DNA from: Fibrobacter sp.
GTDB taxonomy: Bacteria > Fibrobacterota > Fibrobacteria > Fibrobacterales > Fibrobacteraceae
Length of the DNA stretch: 64,000 bases
Reading direction: 5' to 3'
Assembly (NCBI GenBank): GCA_024398995.1
Contig: JAKSIE010000001.1
Span: forward strand, 62,001 to 126,000
Part shown: positions 25,513 to 36,087 of the stretch, in pieces
How the letters are laid out: the number at the start of each line of letters is the position of its first letter
How positions within the stretch are numbered: the stretch's first letter is position 1
Notes under the pieces: generated by a model
Told to the model about the DNA's origin: nothing
Database searches by the model: none
What the model saw: the letters and a program-made list of their open reading frames with translations, nothing else
Translations under genes and position numbers: made by a program

Positions 25513-26613
25513 ATGATAGGAACAAGGGTGTTTCAATTGGCGGTGATGGCTGTTGCCATTATGTCTTCTGTTTCTTTTGGAGGGGCAGGTTCGATGGGTG
25601 TGAGTTCAGAGCGATTTTACTTTAATGGACGCTGGGAGCATACGGAGTCCTATAGCAGGACCAGTGCTCCGGCGGCAATGGTGCAGTTCAACGCTGTAGC
25701 TAGCGAACTTGAACTGGATTTGGAAGGCCAGGCCCGCTGGCGCGTGGATCAGGATGGCAAACAGATTGCCGTGTTTGTTACAGACTCCCGTTCTGTGCAG
25801 AAGATCAAGGTTGCCGGTGATGGTAACGCTCACAGTTACCGCTTGATTAAAGTCAGCGAAAGCAATCCCGGTGGTGCAAAGGTCTACAACATCTCCCTGG
25901 ATTCCAAGGGTGAGTTCAAGGCTCCGCCAAAACCATCTAGCCGTCGTATCGAATTTATCGGAGACTCCTTTACCGTTGGTTACGGCGTCGAAGGCCAGGT
26001 TGGTGACCCCGACGAAAATGTCTTTATCGCGACCAATGCCTCCAAGAGCTTTGCATTCCTGTTGGCTGATAGCTACAAGGCGGATTTTCAGGTGAACGCC
26101 TTTAGTGGCCGCGGCGTGGTTCGCAATTACGACAACATCGTTCCCGAATGGCCGGTTCCCCGCCTGTACCAGTATACTGTTCCGGGAGAGGCTCCTGCAG
26201 ATCTTGGTCAGGGAATCGCCTCTGCCAAGCTGGAGTACGACTTTAACCAGTTCCATCCCCAGGTCATTGTGGTTTTTCTGGGTATTAACGATTTCCAGGG
26301 AAATCCTCCCTATGGGGACAAGACCGCTTTCAAGAAGGCCTATCACGAACTGCTGGCTAAGCTTCGCGGTGCCCATCCGGGAGTCAAGTTCCTTCTGGTT
26401 TCTACGAGAATCTGGCCCAACAACGACTTGACCCCTACCGTAAAGGCCGTTTTTGACGCAGAAAAGGCAAATGGGTTCACGGATTTGGACTTTGTGGAGG
26501 TCTCCACGGAGAATACCGCCCTTCATGGACATCCTTGCGAACATTCCCAAATCGATATGGCTAACACCATGAGGCCGATTATTGGTAGATTGGGAAGGTG
26601 GATGTCCCGGTAA
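25513..26613 (+). CDS. Secreted CE2-type acetyl esterase (SGNH hydrolase)
   Basis: The 366-residue protein has a signal peptide, an N-terminal beta-sandwich (about 30-145) and an SGNH hydrolase domain. Motifs are FIGDSFTVGYG with the nucleophile Ser, a later FSGRG, LGINDFQG (block III Asn) and HGHPCEHSQ near the end with the likely catalytic His. This order is typical of carbohydrate esterase family 2, which removes acetyl groups from xylan or other glycans, the jelly-roll domain helping substrate binding. It is secreted or periplasmic. It would help the GH8 enzyme on acetylated hemicellulose. Its promoter is shared with the cytochrome gene on the other strand. Confidence 0.88.
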   Translation: MIGTRVFQLAVMAVAIMSSVSFGGAGSMGVSSERFYFNGRWEHTESYSRTSAPAAMVQFNAVASELELDLEGQARWRVDQDGKQIAVFVTDSRSVQKIKVAGDGNAHSYRLIKVSESNPGGAKVYNISLDSKGEFKAPPKPSSRRIEFIGDSFTVGYGVEGQVGDPDENVFIATNASKSFAFLLADSYKADFQVNAFSGRGVVRNYDNIVPEWPVPRLYQYTVPGEAPADLGQGIASAKLEYDFNQFHPQVIVVFLGINDFQGNPPYGDKTAFKKAYHELLAKLRGAHPGVKFLLVSTRIWPNNDLTPTVKAVFDAEKANGFTDLDFVEVSTENTALHGHPCEHSQIDMANTMRPIIGRLGRWMSR

Positions 26614-26689
26614 ATATCCTAGCAAATGTGCTAATGGAATTAGATTTTTATATATTGAAAAAAACACAGAAATTTACAAGCTGCCTAAT

Positions 26690-28018
<1,329 letters not shown>

Positions 28019-28022
28019 TTCT

Positions 28023-28439
28023 ATGAATTCCGGGGTTCGACATAAGCTGAACCTTTGGACTACGATGTCGGCATCCATGTTGGTTGCCGGCGTTTGTTGC
28101 TTATCGGGGTGTGCCAAAAAAGAGCTGGAGGTGGACTTCAAACCCATACAGCTCCATTGGACTGTGGCTCCCGGTCAGGACGAGAACTCCATGGCTGGCA
28201 AGGACTTATGTGTGATTAAAATCACGAGTCGGCTTATGATGGAAGACCCAATCCAGGCATCAACCGCTGGAGAATTGTCCTACGACGTGGTCTTTGGCCA
28301 AAGTGCCGAAAATGCCGAAATTTTGGAATTTAAGGGGATTTGCGAGGATTCTGCCCTTGCCTCTCAGCCGGAATGCAGCTGGTTTGCCACCTGCGATGGA
28401 CAGGGAAATGTTGTTGTAAAGTTCAACAACGGAGATTAG
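28023..28439 (+). CDS. Small lipoprotein of unknown function
   Basis: The 138-residue protein begins 4 nt after the cyclase stop. Its signal peptide ends in a lipobox (CCLSGCAKK). The mature part is beta-rich, with FKPIQLHWTVAPGQDEN, TAGELSYDVVFGQSAEN and a Cys-containing end (ICEDSALASQPECSWFATCD) that may form disulfides. No family is recognised. Close linkage with the membrane cyclase suggests that it could sense or modulate signal input at the periplasmic domain, but this is inference. The longer in-frame ORF starting inside the cyclase gene is rejected in favour of this signal-bearing start. Confidence 0.7.
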   Translation: MNSGVRHKLNLWTTMSASMLVAGVCCLSGCAKKELEVDFKPIQLHWTVAPGQDENSMAGKDLCVIKITSRLMMEDPIQASTAGELSYDVVFGQSAENAEILEFKGICEDSALASQPECSWFATCDGQGNVVVKFNNGD

Positions 28440-28485
28440 GCAAAAGCGCTGTGTTTGAAAAAGGTTACAACTTATTTTTTAAGGT

Positions 28486-29322
28486 ATGAAGCAGATTTTT
28501 GAATATACCGATTACCGTGAATGGCTTAGAGATGCATTTGATGACTTTAAACAGCGAAAGTCTATCATCTCTTGGCGCTACATGGCTATGAAAATCGGTG
28601 CTGACCCGGGCAACCTGTTGAGAATGTCCCAGGGCAAGATCCATCTGTCTACCAATTTTATCAAGCCCACTGCCGAATTCTTTGAACTTGGCGAAAAGGA
28701 AACTGCCTACTGGACTGAAATGGTCCTTTTTGGTCGTTCCAAGACTGATGCCGACGCCTTGCAGCACTACGAAAAGATGCAGGCTCTCAAGGGTGTATCC
28801 CTTAAGTACCTGGCCAAGAAGGAACTGGAATTCTACCGTCACTGGTACTACAACGCAATCCGTTCCATTATCGGCATTTGCAAGTTTAAGGATGACTACG
28901 AAGGCCTTGCAGAAAGCTGCACACCCCAGATCTCTGTAGATGAGGCGAAGGCTGCCGTGGAGCTCCTTTCCGAACTTAACATGATTTCTACCGACCGCGA
29001 GGGCTACTGGAAGGTGAACGATACCTTCGTGAGCACCGGCGGTAACTGGCGTTCTGCTGCAGTCCGTCAGTTCCAGAAGGATACCATTGCCTTGGCAGGG
29101 GAGTCCCTGGAGCGTCATGCCCCCTATCTTCGTGACATCAGCACCGTCACAATGACGTTTAATATGGATGATATCCAGTTGATTCGCGAAAAGATCAAAG
29201 AATTTCGTTCGGATTTACTACGTTTATCCCAGGAAGGTTCCGGTGACGACACCGTGTTCCAGTTGAATATTCAGCTTTTCCCGCTGGCTTTTACTAAACC
29301 GCTTCAGGAGAAAAAGAAATGA
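28486..29322 (+). CDS. TIGR02147/DUF4423 family regulator-like protein
   Basis: The 278-residue cytosolic protein begins KQIFEYTDYREWLRDAFDDFK and continues with an HTH-like helical part (SWRYMAMKIGADPGNLLRMS, about 25-50), then KYLAKKELEFYRHWYY and a long helical C-terminal region. These are hallmarks of TIGR02147 (DUF4423), first noted as a large paralogous family of Fibrobacter. The HTH suggests DNA binding. The next gene overlaps by 4 nt (ATGA) and encodes a lipoprotein, so the two are co-translated. AAGG precedes ATG. Function is unproven; control of the linked surface protein is a reasonable guess. Confidence 0.88.
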   Translation: MKQIFEYTDYREWLRDAFDDFKQRKSIISWRYMAMKIGADPGNLLRMSQGKIHLSTNFIKPTAEFFELGEKETAYWTEMVLFGRSKTDADALQHYEKMQALKGVSLKYLAKKELEFYRHWYYNAIRSIIGICKFKDDYEGLAESCTPQISVDEAKAAVELLSELNMISTDREGYWKVNDTFVSTGGNWRSAAVRQFQKDTIALAGESLERHAPYLRDISTVTMTFNMDDIQLIREKIKEFRSDLLRLSQEGSGDDTVFQLNIQLFPLAFTKPLQEKKK

Positions 29323-31025
29323 TGAAAAAACATTTTCTTTTGCCGATGCTTCTAGGCACGGCTGGAGCGTTCTGGGCTTGCTCGCCCACACAATCTGCCG
29401 GCGGTCCTGGTAGCGAAACAACCAACGGTCTTGCCATGATCGATGGCCAGGGCGCTGCTTTTGCAAGAGTTGCTGTTCGTGCCGTAGACCATATGGCCGA
29501 AAACGCCTCTGCTGAAAATTCCATTGTAGTTGCAGATGCCTATGCTGACAGCGTGGGTAAGTTCTCCATCAAGGTTAAGGAAGATGGCGAATACCGCTTG
29601 ACCATCTACCGCGCAGGCTATGCCTACACGAAGATCGTTGAGCTGGAAAAGACTCCTTCCGATGAGACCAAGGATCTGGGTAAGATTCAGTTGTCCGCTA
29701 CTGCCGTGATGAAGGGCGAAGTAGATGTTCCGGAAGGTTCTGGCAGCGTTTGGGTTGGTATCCTCGGTACCGACATTCTGGTGCCCTCGGATGCAAACGG
29801 CGTGTTCGTGCTGCCCTCCATTCCTGCTAACGATTCTCTGCAGCTGTACTTTGTTACCGAAGACTACGATAGCGTCATGGTCAAGAAGGATGTCTATCTG
29901 GAGCCCTCGGAATCCGCATACAAGAACTACAGAAGCCCTGTGGAAGTCCGCGAGGATACTACTGAAACCACTGGTGCAAAGCAGATCGTGTTCATTCAGG
30001 AAGATGGCAAGGTTGCTTCTCACGCAGCCGTGGCTCTCCGCGAGGCGGACTACATGCCCAAGAAGTTCGCTCTGCGAAACAACTTGATTGTGCAGACTAC
30101 CTACACCAACGAAGACGGTGTGGTCAATATCGAACTTCCGGATTCCGGATCCTACCGCCTGACTGCAATCATTGGCGAGAACACCTTCTCCAAGGTTTAC
30201 TCCGTAGAAGATCTCGCAAAGATTGACACGCTGACTATGACTCCCTCCGCCACGGTTTCCAGCAAGGTGACCCTGGATGCAGACGATGCCTATGCGTGGG
30301 TTGGCGTCTATGGACTTGATATTATGGTCAAGACCAACGAGAATGGAGTCTATGTGTTGCCGTCTCTTCCGGTTGGCGACACCTTGAATCTTTACTTTGT
30401 TCGTGCTGGTGGCAGCGAGCCCTTTGTAGAATGGTCCTTGAGCGCAACTAAGGAAGGCACGAATTACTTGATGCCGTCTACCTTGTTGTACGACTTCGAG
30501 GAAAACAGCGAAAGTTGGTACATGGATGTGGATACTTTGTACAAGGGTTCTACATTCAAGTTTGGTACAGGCGCCCTGCAGAACGATAAGACTCATAAGC
30601 TCGAAGATCACTTGGCTCTTGATGAAGACCGTGGCAACGTATTCCATACCTTCTACGAGCTGGCTGAAAATCCCTACGCTTGGGTTCTTCTCGGAATGAA
30701 GTTTGCTGAAATCAAGAACTTTGCCTCCATTGATTCTATAGAAGTCTATGCCAAGGGCAATGGCGAAGTTCGCTTGGCTTTGGAGAATTGGACCGATTAC
30801 AACTCCAAGTCTTCCAAGGCTGCTTCCAGTTGGAAGAAGGTAAGCAGCAACTGGTCCAGGTTTGTTTTCAAGCCCTCGGATCTGTGTGTTAACAGCAGCG
30901 AAAAGTGGTCTTGCAACGATGCCTGGAACAGTGTAAAAAATCAGGTCAAGCAAGTGCATTTCTTCTTTGCCGGCGGCAACGAAATCTACCTGGACGACGT
31001 AAAAATCTATGGAGCCTTGTTCTAG
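29319..31025 (+). CDS. Large lipoprotein with carboxypeptidase-regulatory-like domains
   Basis: The 568-residue protein has a signal peptide with lipobox (AFWACSPT) and repeated beta-sandwich units. Each unit has a core such as GEYRLTIYRAGYAYTKIVEL, then DANGVFVLPSIPANDSLQL, then GSYRLTAIIGENTFSKVYSV, and NENGVYVLPSLPVGDTLNL is a near copy of the second. The C-terminal ~170 residues (YDFEENSESWYMDVDTLY to YLDDVKIYGALF) look like a jelly-roll carbohydrate-binding module (CBM11/CIA30-like ends LDDVKIY). It would sit on the envelope and bind polysaccharide. ATGATG gives two possible starts after CAGGAG. It overlaps the TIGR02147 gene, likely its regulator. Confidence 0.78.
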   Translation: MMKKHFLLPMLLGTAGAFWACSPTQSAGGPGSETTNGLAMIDGQGAAFARVAVRAVDHMAENASAENSIVVADAYADSVGKFSIKVKEDGEYRLTIYRAGYAYTKIVELEKTPSDETKDLGKIQLSATAVMKGEVDVPEGSGSVWVGILGTDILVPSDANGVFVLPSIPANDSLQLYFVTEDYDSVMVKKDVYLEPSESAYKNYRSPVEVREDTTETTGAKQIVFIQEDGKVASHAAVALREADYMPKKFALRNNLIVQTTYTNEDGVVNIELPDSGSYRLTAIIGENTFSKVYSVEDLAKIDTLTMTPSATVSSKVTLDADDAYAWVGVYGLDIMVKTNENGVYVLPSLPVGDTLNLYFVRAGGSEPFVEWSLSATKEGTNYLMPSTLLYDFEENSESWYMDVDTLYKGSTFKFGTGALQNDKTHKLEDHLALDEDRGNVFHTFYELAENPYAWVLLGMKFAEIKNFASIDSIEVYAKGNGEVRLALENWTDYNSKSSKAASSWKKVSSNWSRFVFKPSDLCVNSSEKWSCNDAWNSVKNQVKQVHFFFAGGNEIYLDDVKIYGALF

Positions 31026-31070
31026 TAGAAAATGCTTGATTTAAGGCCTTTATAAGGACTATTTAAGAAG

Positions 31071-31098
31071 CGAGCCCCTTTCTTAGGAGCTCGTTTTT
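31071..31098 (+). terminator. Rho-independent terminator before ispA
   Basis: A 9-bp stem with one mismatch (CGAGCCCCT with AGGAGCTCG) and a TTCTT loop is followed by TTTTT. Confidence 0.75.
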
Positions 31099-31101
31099 AA
31101 G

Positions 31102-31107
31102 TATCTT
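31102..31107 (+). promoter_or_regulatory. -10-like element for ispA with short spacing
   Basis: TATCTT lies 8 nt before ATG 31116, just downstream of the terminator; no Shine-Dalgarno sequence fits between. Confidence 0.4.
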
Positions 31108-31115
31108 TGGTTTAT

Positions 31116-32003
31116 ATGGAATCTCTCGAAAAAGAAGCGGCAGTAGCCCTTGATTACCTTTCCCGCATTTCTGTAGAAGCGGAAAAAAAGTTTGATGAAT
31201 TGCTCCCCCCTGTGACGGATCAGCCTTGTCGCCTCCACGAGGCCATGCGCTATTCCATGTTCGCTGGCGGTAAGCGCTTGCGCCCGGCTTTGGTCCGTGC
31301 TGCATTTGATATGTTCGGCGGAAAGGGCAATTCCGTGGATTATGCCATGAGCGCCTTGGAAATGCTCCATACGTTCTCCCTGATTCACGATGACTTGCCC
31401 TGTGTGGATAACGACGACTTCCGCCGTGGCAAGCCCACGAGCCATAAGCAGTTTGGCGAAGCTACCGCTGTGATGGCTGGCGATGCCCTTTGCATCCACG
31501 CTTTCGAAATGATGGGCAAGACCGGCAATGCCAAGGCTATTGAAATTCTGGCTCACCTGCTGGGTACTTACGGTATGATTGGTGGCGAAATGATCGACAT
31601 CGAATCCGAAGGTAAGGCTGTGGACCTGGCTACTGTGGACTACATCCACTACCATAAGACTGCGGCCCTCATTGAGGCTTCCCTGGAAGTGGGAGCTCGT
31701 TTGGCTAACGCCACCGAAGAGGAAATTCAGGCAATTCGCGACTATGGCCGTTCCATTGGTCTTGCTTTCCAGATTGTGGATGATATCCTTGATATTGTTT
31801 CCACTACCGAAGAACTTGGTAAGGATGCTGGTTCCGACATCGAAAAGGGTAAGGCCACTTATCCTGCTCTGATTGGTCTGGAACAGTCTCGCGTCCGCGC
31901 CCGTGAACTGTACGAAGAATCCATTAAGGCACTGAATAGCCTTAAGCAGGATACTACAATTCTTCGTTCCATTGCGGCTTTCATCATTACTAGGGTTAAG
32001 TAA
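31116..32003 (+). CDS. ispA: Farnesyl/geranylgeranyl diphosphate synthase
   Basis: The 295-residue protein is a trans-polyprenyl synthase. It condenses isopentenyl diphosphate onto allylic primers to make C15 or C20 diphosphates for quinone and undecaprenyl lipids. The first Asp-rich motif is in LIHDDLPCVDNDD (with the 2-residue insertion typical of bacterial FPP synthases) and the second in FQIVDDILDIVS. GGKRLRPALV binds substrate. ATG 31116 is chosen over TTG 31107. Its stop overlaps the dxs start (TAATG), so the isoprenoid genes form an operon: ispA, dxs and a SpoU methyltransferase. Confidence 0.94.
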   Translation: MESLEKEAAVALDYLSRISVEAEKKFDELLPPVTDQPCRLHEAMRYSMFAGGKRLRPALVRAAFDMFGGKGNSVDYAMSALEMLHTFSLIHDDLPCVDNDDFRRGKPTSHKQFGEATAVMAGDALCIHAFEMMGKTGNAKAIEILAHLLGTYGMIGGEMIDIESEGKAVDLATVDYIHYHKTAALIEASLEVGARLANATEEEIQAIRDYGRSIGLAFQIVDDILDIVSTTEELGKDAGSDIEKGKATYPALIGLEQSRVRARELYEESIKALNSLKQDTTILRSIAAFIITRVK

Positions 32004-33874
32004 TGGACCTTAAGAATATCAAGTCCCCACAGGACATTAAGCATTGCGATGTTGCAGAACTGAACCAACTGGCTCGCCAGATTCGCGAGACCATCATTGG
32101 TCAGGTTTCCAAGCATGGCGGCCACCTGGCTTCTAGCCTTGGTGTGGTCGAACTGACCTTGGCTCTGCACTACGTATTCAACGCTCCTGCCGACAAGATT
32201 GTCTGGGACGTGGGCCATCAGGCTTACGTTCACAAGCTCTTGACCGGACGTTACGACCGCTTTGAAACTCTCCGTCAGCAAGATGGCATTTCTGGTTTCT
32301 TGAAGCGCCACGAAAGCGAGTATGACTGTTTTGGTGCAGGTCATGCCACGACTTCTCTTTCTGCGGCCCTTGGCTTTGCCGTGGCCCGTAACCATTTCAA
32401 CCGCAAGAACAATGTGGTTGCAGTTATCGGTGATGGTTCCATGACTGGCGGTATGGCTTTCGAAGCCTTGAACAATGCTGGCATCTCCAAGCAGAACATG
32501 ACCATCATCTTGAACGACAACAAGATGAGTATCGCTCCCAACGTGGGTGGCTTTAGCAAGTATCTGAACCGCGTCATCTCCGATCCGGTGTATAACAAGA
32601 TGCGAACCGACTTGGACCGCCTGATGAAGCGTCTTCCGGGGGTTCTGGGTTCCCGTTTCCGCGATTTGTTCTTGCAGGTGGAAAGCGCCGCCAAGACTGC
32701 TGTTAAGCCGGGCCAGTTCTTTGAGGACATGGGTATCCGTTACTTCGGCCCCATCGATGGTCACGACATTAACGAACTGGTGATGATTCTTGAACGTGTT
32801 AAGTCCCAGCCGGGCCCTTGCCTGGTTCACGTGCTTACTGAAAAGGGCCGTGGTCTGGATGCCGCTGTTAAGAACCCCACCAAGTACCATGGTACCGGTC
32901 CTTTCGATCCTGAAAGTGGTCTGCCTCTTGTTCCTGGCGGCAAGTGCCCGTCCTTGACCAGCGTCTTTGGAAAGACCTTGCTGGAACTGGCCAAGAAGGA
33001 CGACCGTATTCTTGGTATTACGGCTGCAATGCCTACGGGCTGCGGCTTGGATATTGTTGCAAAGGAAATGCCTGAACGCGTAATCGACGTGGGCATTGCC
33101 GAAGAACACGCCGTGACTTTTGCTGCGGGCCTTGCCTGCGATGGCGTTGTTCCTGTGGTGGCAATCTACTCCTCCTTTATGCAGCGTGCCTACGACCAGA
33201 TTATGCACGATATCGCATTGCAGAACCTGCATGTGGTACTGGTCCTGGACCGCGCAGGTCTGGTGGGTGCCGATGGTCCTACCCATCATGGCGCCTTTGA
33301 CTTGTCTTTCCTGCGTACCATTCCGGGCATTACCATCCTGGCTCCGTCCGATGAGAACGAGCTGCGCGATATGCTGACCGCTTCCATCGATATGCCTGGT
33401 GTTGTCGCAATCCGCTATCCTCGCGGTACTGCGCTTGCCGAAGAGATGGGCCCCGTTGCAGAAGACTTTGATACTTGCAAACCCAAGGTTCTTGAACAGG
33501 GTAAGGATATCCTGCTGTTGGGCGCAGGTTTCATGACAAATGAACTGAAGAAGACCGCAAGCGTATTGCGTGAGAAGGGTTACAACCCGACCCTCGTTGA
33601 CGCTCGCGTCATTAAACCTCTGGACCAGGAATGCTATCGCAGTCTCCTGGACAGCCATAAGGTGATTGTCACTTTGGAAGACAACACTCTGGTGGGCGGC
33701 TACGGTTCTGCCGTTGGTGAAATGCTTCTGGATCTCGGATATACGGACAAACGTTTGCTCCGCTTCGGACTTCCGGACAACTTTGTGGAACAGGGTGAAA
33801 TTCCTGCTCTCTTTAAACTCTTGAAAATTGACGGTGAATCCGTCGCCAATCAGATTCTGGATAAGATCCAGTAA
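32003..33874 (+). CDS. dxs: 1-deoxy-D-xylulose-5-phosphate synthase
   Basis: Dxs makes DXP from pyruvate and glyceraldehyde-3-phosphate with thiamine diphosphate, the first step of the MEP isoprenoid pathway. The 623-residue length is normal. Motifs are GHQAYVHKLLTGR, the ThDP/Mg site GDGSMTGGMAFEALNNAG with distal NDN(K), IDVGIAEEHAVTFAAGLA with the catalytic Glu, and DRAGLVGADGPTHHG. The first base overlaps ispA and the last overlaps the SpoU gene (TAATG both times), so the three are translationally coupled. The enzyme is cytosolic. Confidence 0.97.
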   Translation: MDLKNIKSPQDIKHCDVAELNQLARQIRETIIGQVSKHGGHLASSLGVVELTLALHYVFNAPADKIVWDVGHQAYVHKLLTGRYDRFETLRQQDGISGFLKRHESEYDCFGAGHATTSLSAALGFAVARNHFNRKNNVVAVIGDGSMTGGMAFEALNNAGISKQNMTIILNDNKMSIAPNVGGFSKYLNRVISDPVYNKMRTDLDRLMKRLPGVLGSRFRDLFLQVESAAKTAVKPGQFFEDMGIRYFGPIDGHDINELVMILERVKSQPGPCLVHVLTEKGRGLDAAVKNPTKYHGTGPFDPESGLPLVPGGKCPSLTSVFGKTLLELAKKDDRILGITAAMPTGCGLDIVAKEMPERVIDVGIAEEHAVTFAAGLACDGVVPVVAIYSSFMQRAYDQIMHDIALQNLHVVLVLDRAGLVGADGPTHHGAFDLSFLRTIPGITILAPSDENELRDMLTASIDMPGVVAIRYPRGTALAEEMGPVAEDFDTCKPKVLEQGKDILLLGAGFMTNELKKTASVLREKGYNPTLVDARVIKPLDQECYRSLLDSHKVIVTLEDNTLVGGYGSAVGEMLLDLGYTDKRLLRFGLPDNFVEQGEIPALFKLLKIDGESVANQILDKIQ

Positions 33875-35115
33875 TGGAACAAAATATGAGCGAAGAAAAC
33901 AACGATAAGCGTACAGTGAGATCCACTCTCAACCGTAAGTTCGGCGTCAGCGAAGCTACTGACCGCCGCAATCCCCGTCGCGACGACGACAATCGTGGCG
34001 ACCGTTCCGAACGTAAGTCCTTTGGCGACCGTCCTTTCTTCCGTGGTGACCGCGACGACCGTCGTGACCGCCGTGATGATGGTGAACATGGTGACCGTCC
34101 CTTTGACCGTGAACGTCGCCCCCGTCGTTTTGGTGACCGCCCCTTCGGTAACCGCAGCGAACGCCGTGGCCATTTCGGCGACGACCGTCGTCCCCGTCGC
34201 GAATTCGCACAGGCTGGTGCTCCTATCTACCGTCAGCGTCCTGAAGAACAGCAGACTGAAGCTGTGGAAGAAGTATTGGACGAAGCCGCTCTGGAAGCAC
34301 GCGTAGCTCAGGTTGAAGCAAACGAAGATGTAGTTTCCAATCCGCCTTGGTTCAAGAAGCTCCTGGCTCTCACTACCGAAAAGGGCCGTGAACGCGAAGG
34401 CCGTTTCCTTGGTGAAGGCGTCCATGTGGTTGAAGAATTGGTGAAGCATCACCGCGAACTTGTCAGCTCCGTCTACATGGTGGAAGGTTTCAACGACGAA
34501 GCCCTCATCGATGCAATTAACGAAGCCGAAATCAAGATCAACATTTTGACCGAAGCACAGATGAAGCAGCTGACTTCTACTGTGACTACCCAGGGCATCA
34601 TTGCCGTGGCTCGCATAGCAAGCTCCAAGCCGGTTTATGATTCCAGCCGTAGCGTCCTCACTCTCGTTGATGCTGTGCAGGATCCGGGTAACTTGGGCAC
34701 TCTCTTCCGTACCAGCTTGGGTTTTGGCTCCGGCGGTATGATTCTCGGTCGCGGTACCGTTAGCCCCTTCAACCCCAAGGTTGTCCGTGGTTCCTCGGGT
34801 ACCTTCCTCCGCGTGCCTTTTGAATTTGACGTTGACCTGATTGACCAGATTAACTTCCTCCGCAGCAAGGGTTACACCATTATCGCTACTGACTTGCACG
34901 GCAAGCAGAGCCTTCGTGAAATCCCGCAGCACAAGCTTCGCAAGATGGCATTCCTCGTTGGTAACGAAGGTGCAGGTACCAATCCGTACTTCATCGAACT
35001 GGCTGACGAAACTGTCAAGATCCCCATGAGCAGCGACCTTGAATCTCTCAACGTCGCCGTTGCCCACGGTATCCTTTCTTACGAAGCCGCTCAGATTCAG
35101 GACGAACTGAAGTAA
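33874..35115 (+). CDS. SpoU/TrmH-family RNA methyltransferase with Arg/Asp-rich N terminus
   Basis: The 413-residue protein has a SPOUT methyltransferase domain (about 240-410). Motif 1 is in DAVQDPGNLGTLFRTSLGFG, motif 2 in FLVGNEGAGTNPYFIEL and motif 3 in PMSSDLESLNVAVAHGILSYE, and an SpoU substrate-binding domain precedes them (about 150-235). It would methylate a ribose 2'-OH of rRNA or tRNA. Residues 30-115 are unusual: low-complexity Arg/Asp/Gly with repeated FGDRPF and RRD blocks, likely disordered and RNA-binding. Start ATG 33874 overlaps dxs; ATG 33886 is an alternative. Target RNA cannot be named. Confidence 0.92.
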   Translation: MEQNMSEENNDKRTVRSTLNRKFGVSEATDRRNPRRDDDNRGDRSERKSFGDRPFFRGDRDDRRDRRDDGEHGDRPFDRERRPRRFGDRPFGNRSERRGHFGDDRRPRREFAQAGAPIYRQRPEEQQTEAVEEVLDEAALEARVAQVEANEDVVSNPPWFKKLLALTTEKGREREGRFLGEGVHVVEELVKHHRELVSSVYMVEGFNDEALIDAINEAEIKINILTEAQMKQLTSTVTTQGIIAVARIASSKPVYDSSRSVLTLVDAVQDPGNLGTLFRTSLGFGSGGMILGRGTVSPFNPKVVRGSSGTFLRVPFEFDVDLIDQINFLRSKGYTIIATDLHGKQSLREIPQHKLRKMAFLVGNEGAGTNPYFIELADETVKIPMSSDLESLNVAVAHGILSYEAAQIQDELK

Positions 35116-35153
35116 GTTCGACTGTATTGCGAAAAAGGAATTCGAGGTTAAAA

Positions 35154-36047
35154 ATGAATTTTCATGAACGTCTAGAACAGCGCGTCGCCAAGTGCGGCAA
35201 CCCGGTTTGCATGGGCATGGACCCGGTAATGAAGCTGATTGATCCTTGTATTTCTGCTGGTTCTGCCGAAGACAAGATCAAGCGCTTTTATTCCGAAATT
35301 TTGGAATGCTGCCTGAAGCGTAATGTGCAGCCCGCAGTGGTTAAGCCCAATAGTGCCTACTATGAATGTGTCAGTGTGCAGGCTATGCTCACTTTGCAGC
35401 AGCTCATTGCCGACTACCGCAGTGCTGGTATTCCCGTGATTCTCGACGCCAAGCGCGGTGACATCGGTAAGTCTAGCGCAGCTTATGCTACTGCAGCATT
35501 TGACGTGTACAAGGCAGACGTTGTGACGGTTTCCCCTTGGATGGGTTCTGACTCCGTGAATCCCTTTGTTCGTGAAAACTCCGAGAACGGCGCTTACGTG
35601 CTGCTCCGTACAAGCAACAAGGGCGCCCACGATTTCCAGGACATGCCTGTGATCGGTAGCGACGATCCTCGCGATGTGAACGAGGCTTTCTATTCTGTTG
35701 CAGACAAGATCTTTGAATGGGACGGCGACAAGGGCTTCTTTGGTGCAGTGGTTGGTGCAACCCATCCCGAGGAACTCGAAAAGATTACCGCCTACTGCGT
35801 TGCCCATAAGCACGAAATTCCCTTCTTGATTCCTGGCGTGTCTATTCCTGGTGTGCCCGGCGGTCAAGGTGGCGATGCTAAGACTGTTCTTACTGCGATC
35901 AAGAACGGTGGCGGCAAGCGTCAGTTCCATGTGCTGAACAGCTCCAGTGGCTTGAACTTCGCATACCAGCGTAACGGCAATCCCGAGAACTTTGCCAGCG
36001 AATGCGTTGACGCATTGGAACGTTTGGCAGAAGCTTGCCAGATTTAA
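35154..36047 (+). CDS. pyrF: Orotidine 5'-phosphate decarboxylase (type 2)
   Basis: PyrF converts OMP to UMP in pyrimidine synthesis. The 297-residue size and sequence fit the longer subtype 2 (PyrF_sub2), with MGMDPVMKLID, the catalytic core VILDAKRGDIGKSSAAYA, VTVSPWMGSDSVNPF and FLIPGVSIPGVPGGQGGDA. ATG 35154 is chosen because GAGG lies 7-10 nt upstream; a longer TTG-started frame is less likely. It follows the SpoU gene by 38 nt and precedes a small membrane protein gene. The enzyme is cytosolic. Confidence 0.95.
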   Translation: MNFHERLEQRVAKCGNPVCMGMDPVMKLIDPCISAGSAEDKIKRFYSEILECCLKRNVQPAVVKPNSAYYECVSVQAMLTLQQLIADYRSAGIPVILDAKRGDIGKSSAAYATAAFDVYKADVVTVSPWMGSDSVNPFVRENSENGAYVLLRTSNKGAHDFQDMPVIGSDDPRDVNEAFYSVADKIFEWDGDKGFFGAVVGATHPEELEKITAYCVAHKHEIPFLIPGVSIPGVPGGQGGDAKTVLTAIKNGGGKRQFHVLNSSSGLNFAYQRNGNPENFASECVDALERLAEACQI

Positions 36048-36087
36048 GGATTCGTTCGGTTGCCCCGGAACCTGAAATAGACCCGCT

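Noticed and set aside
31859-33658. A 599-residue open frame antisense to dxs, with similar ones at 12969-14831, 26693-28147, 29352-30959 (minus) and 56977-58287 (plus).
   Set aside because: Each lies opposite a clear conserved gene. They show no family motif and arise from codon bias that leaves few stops on the other strand.
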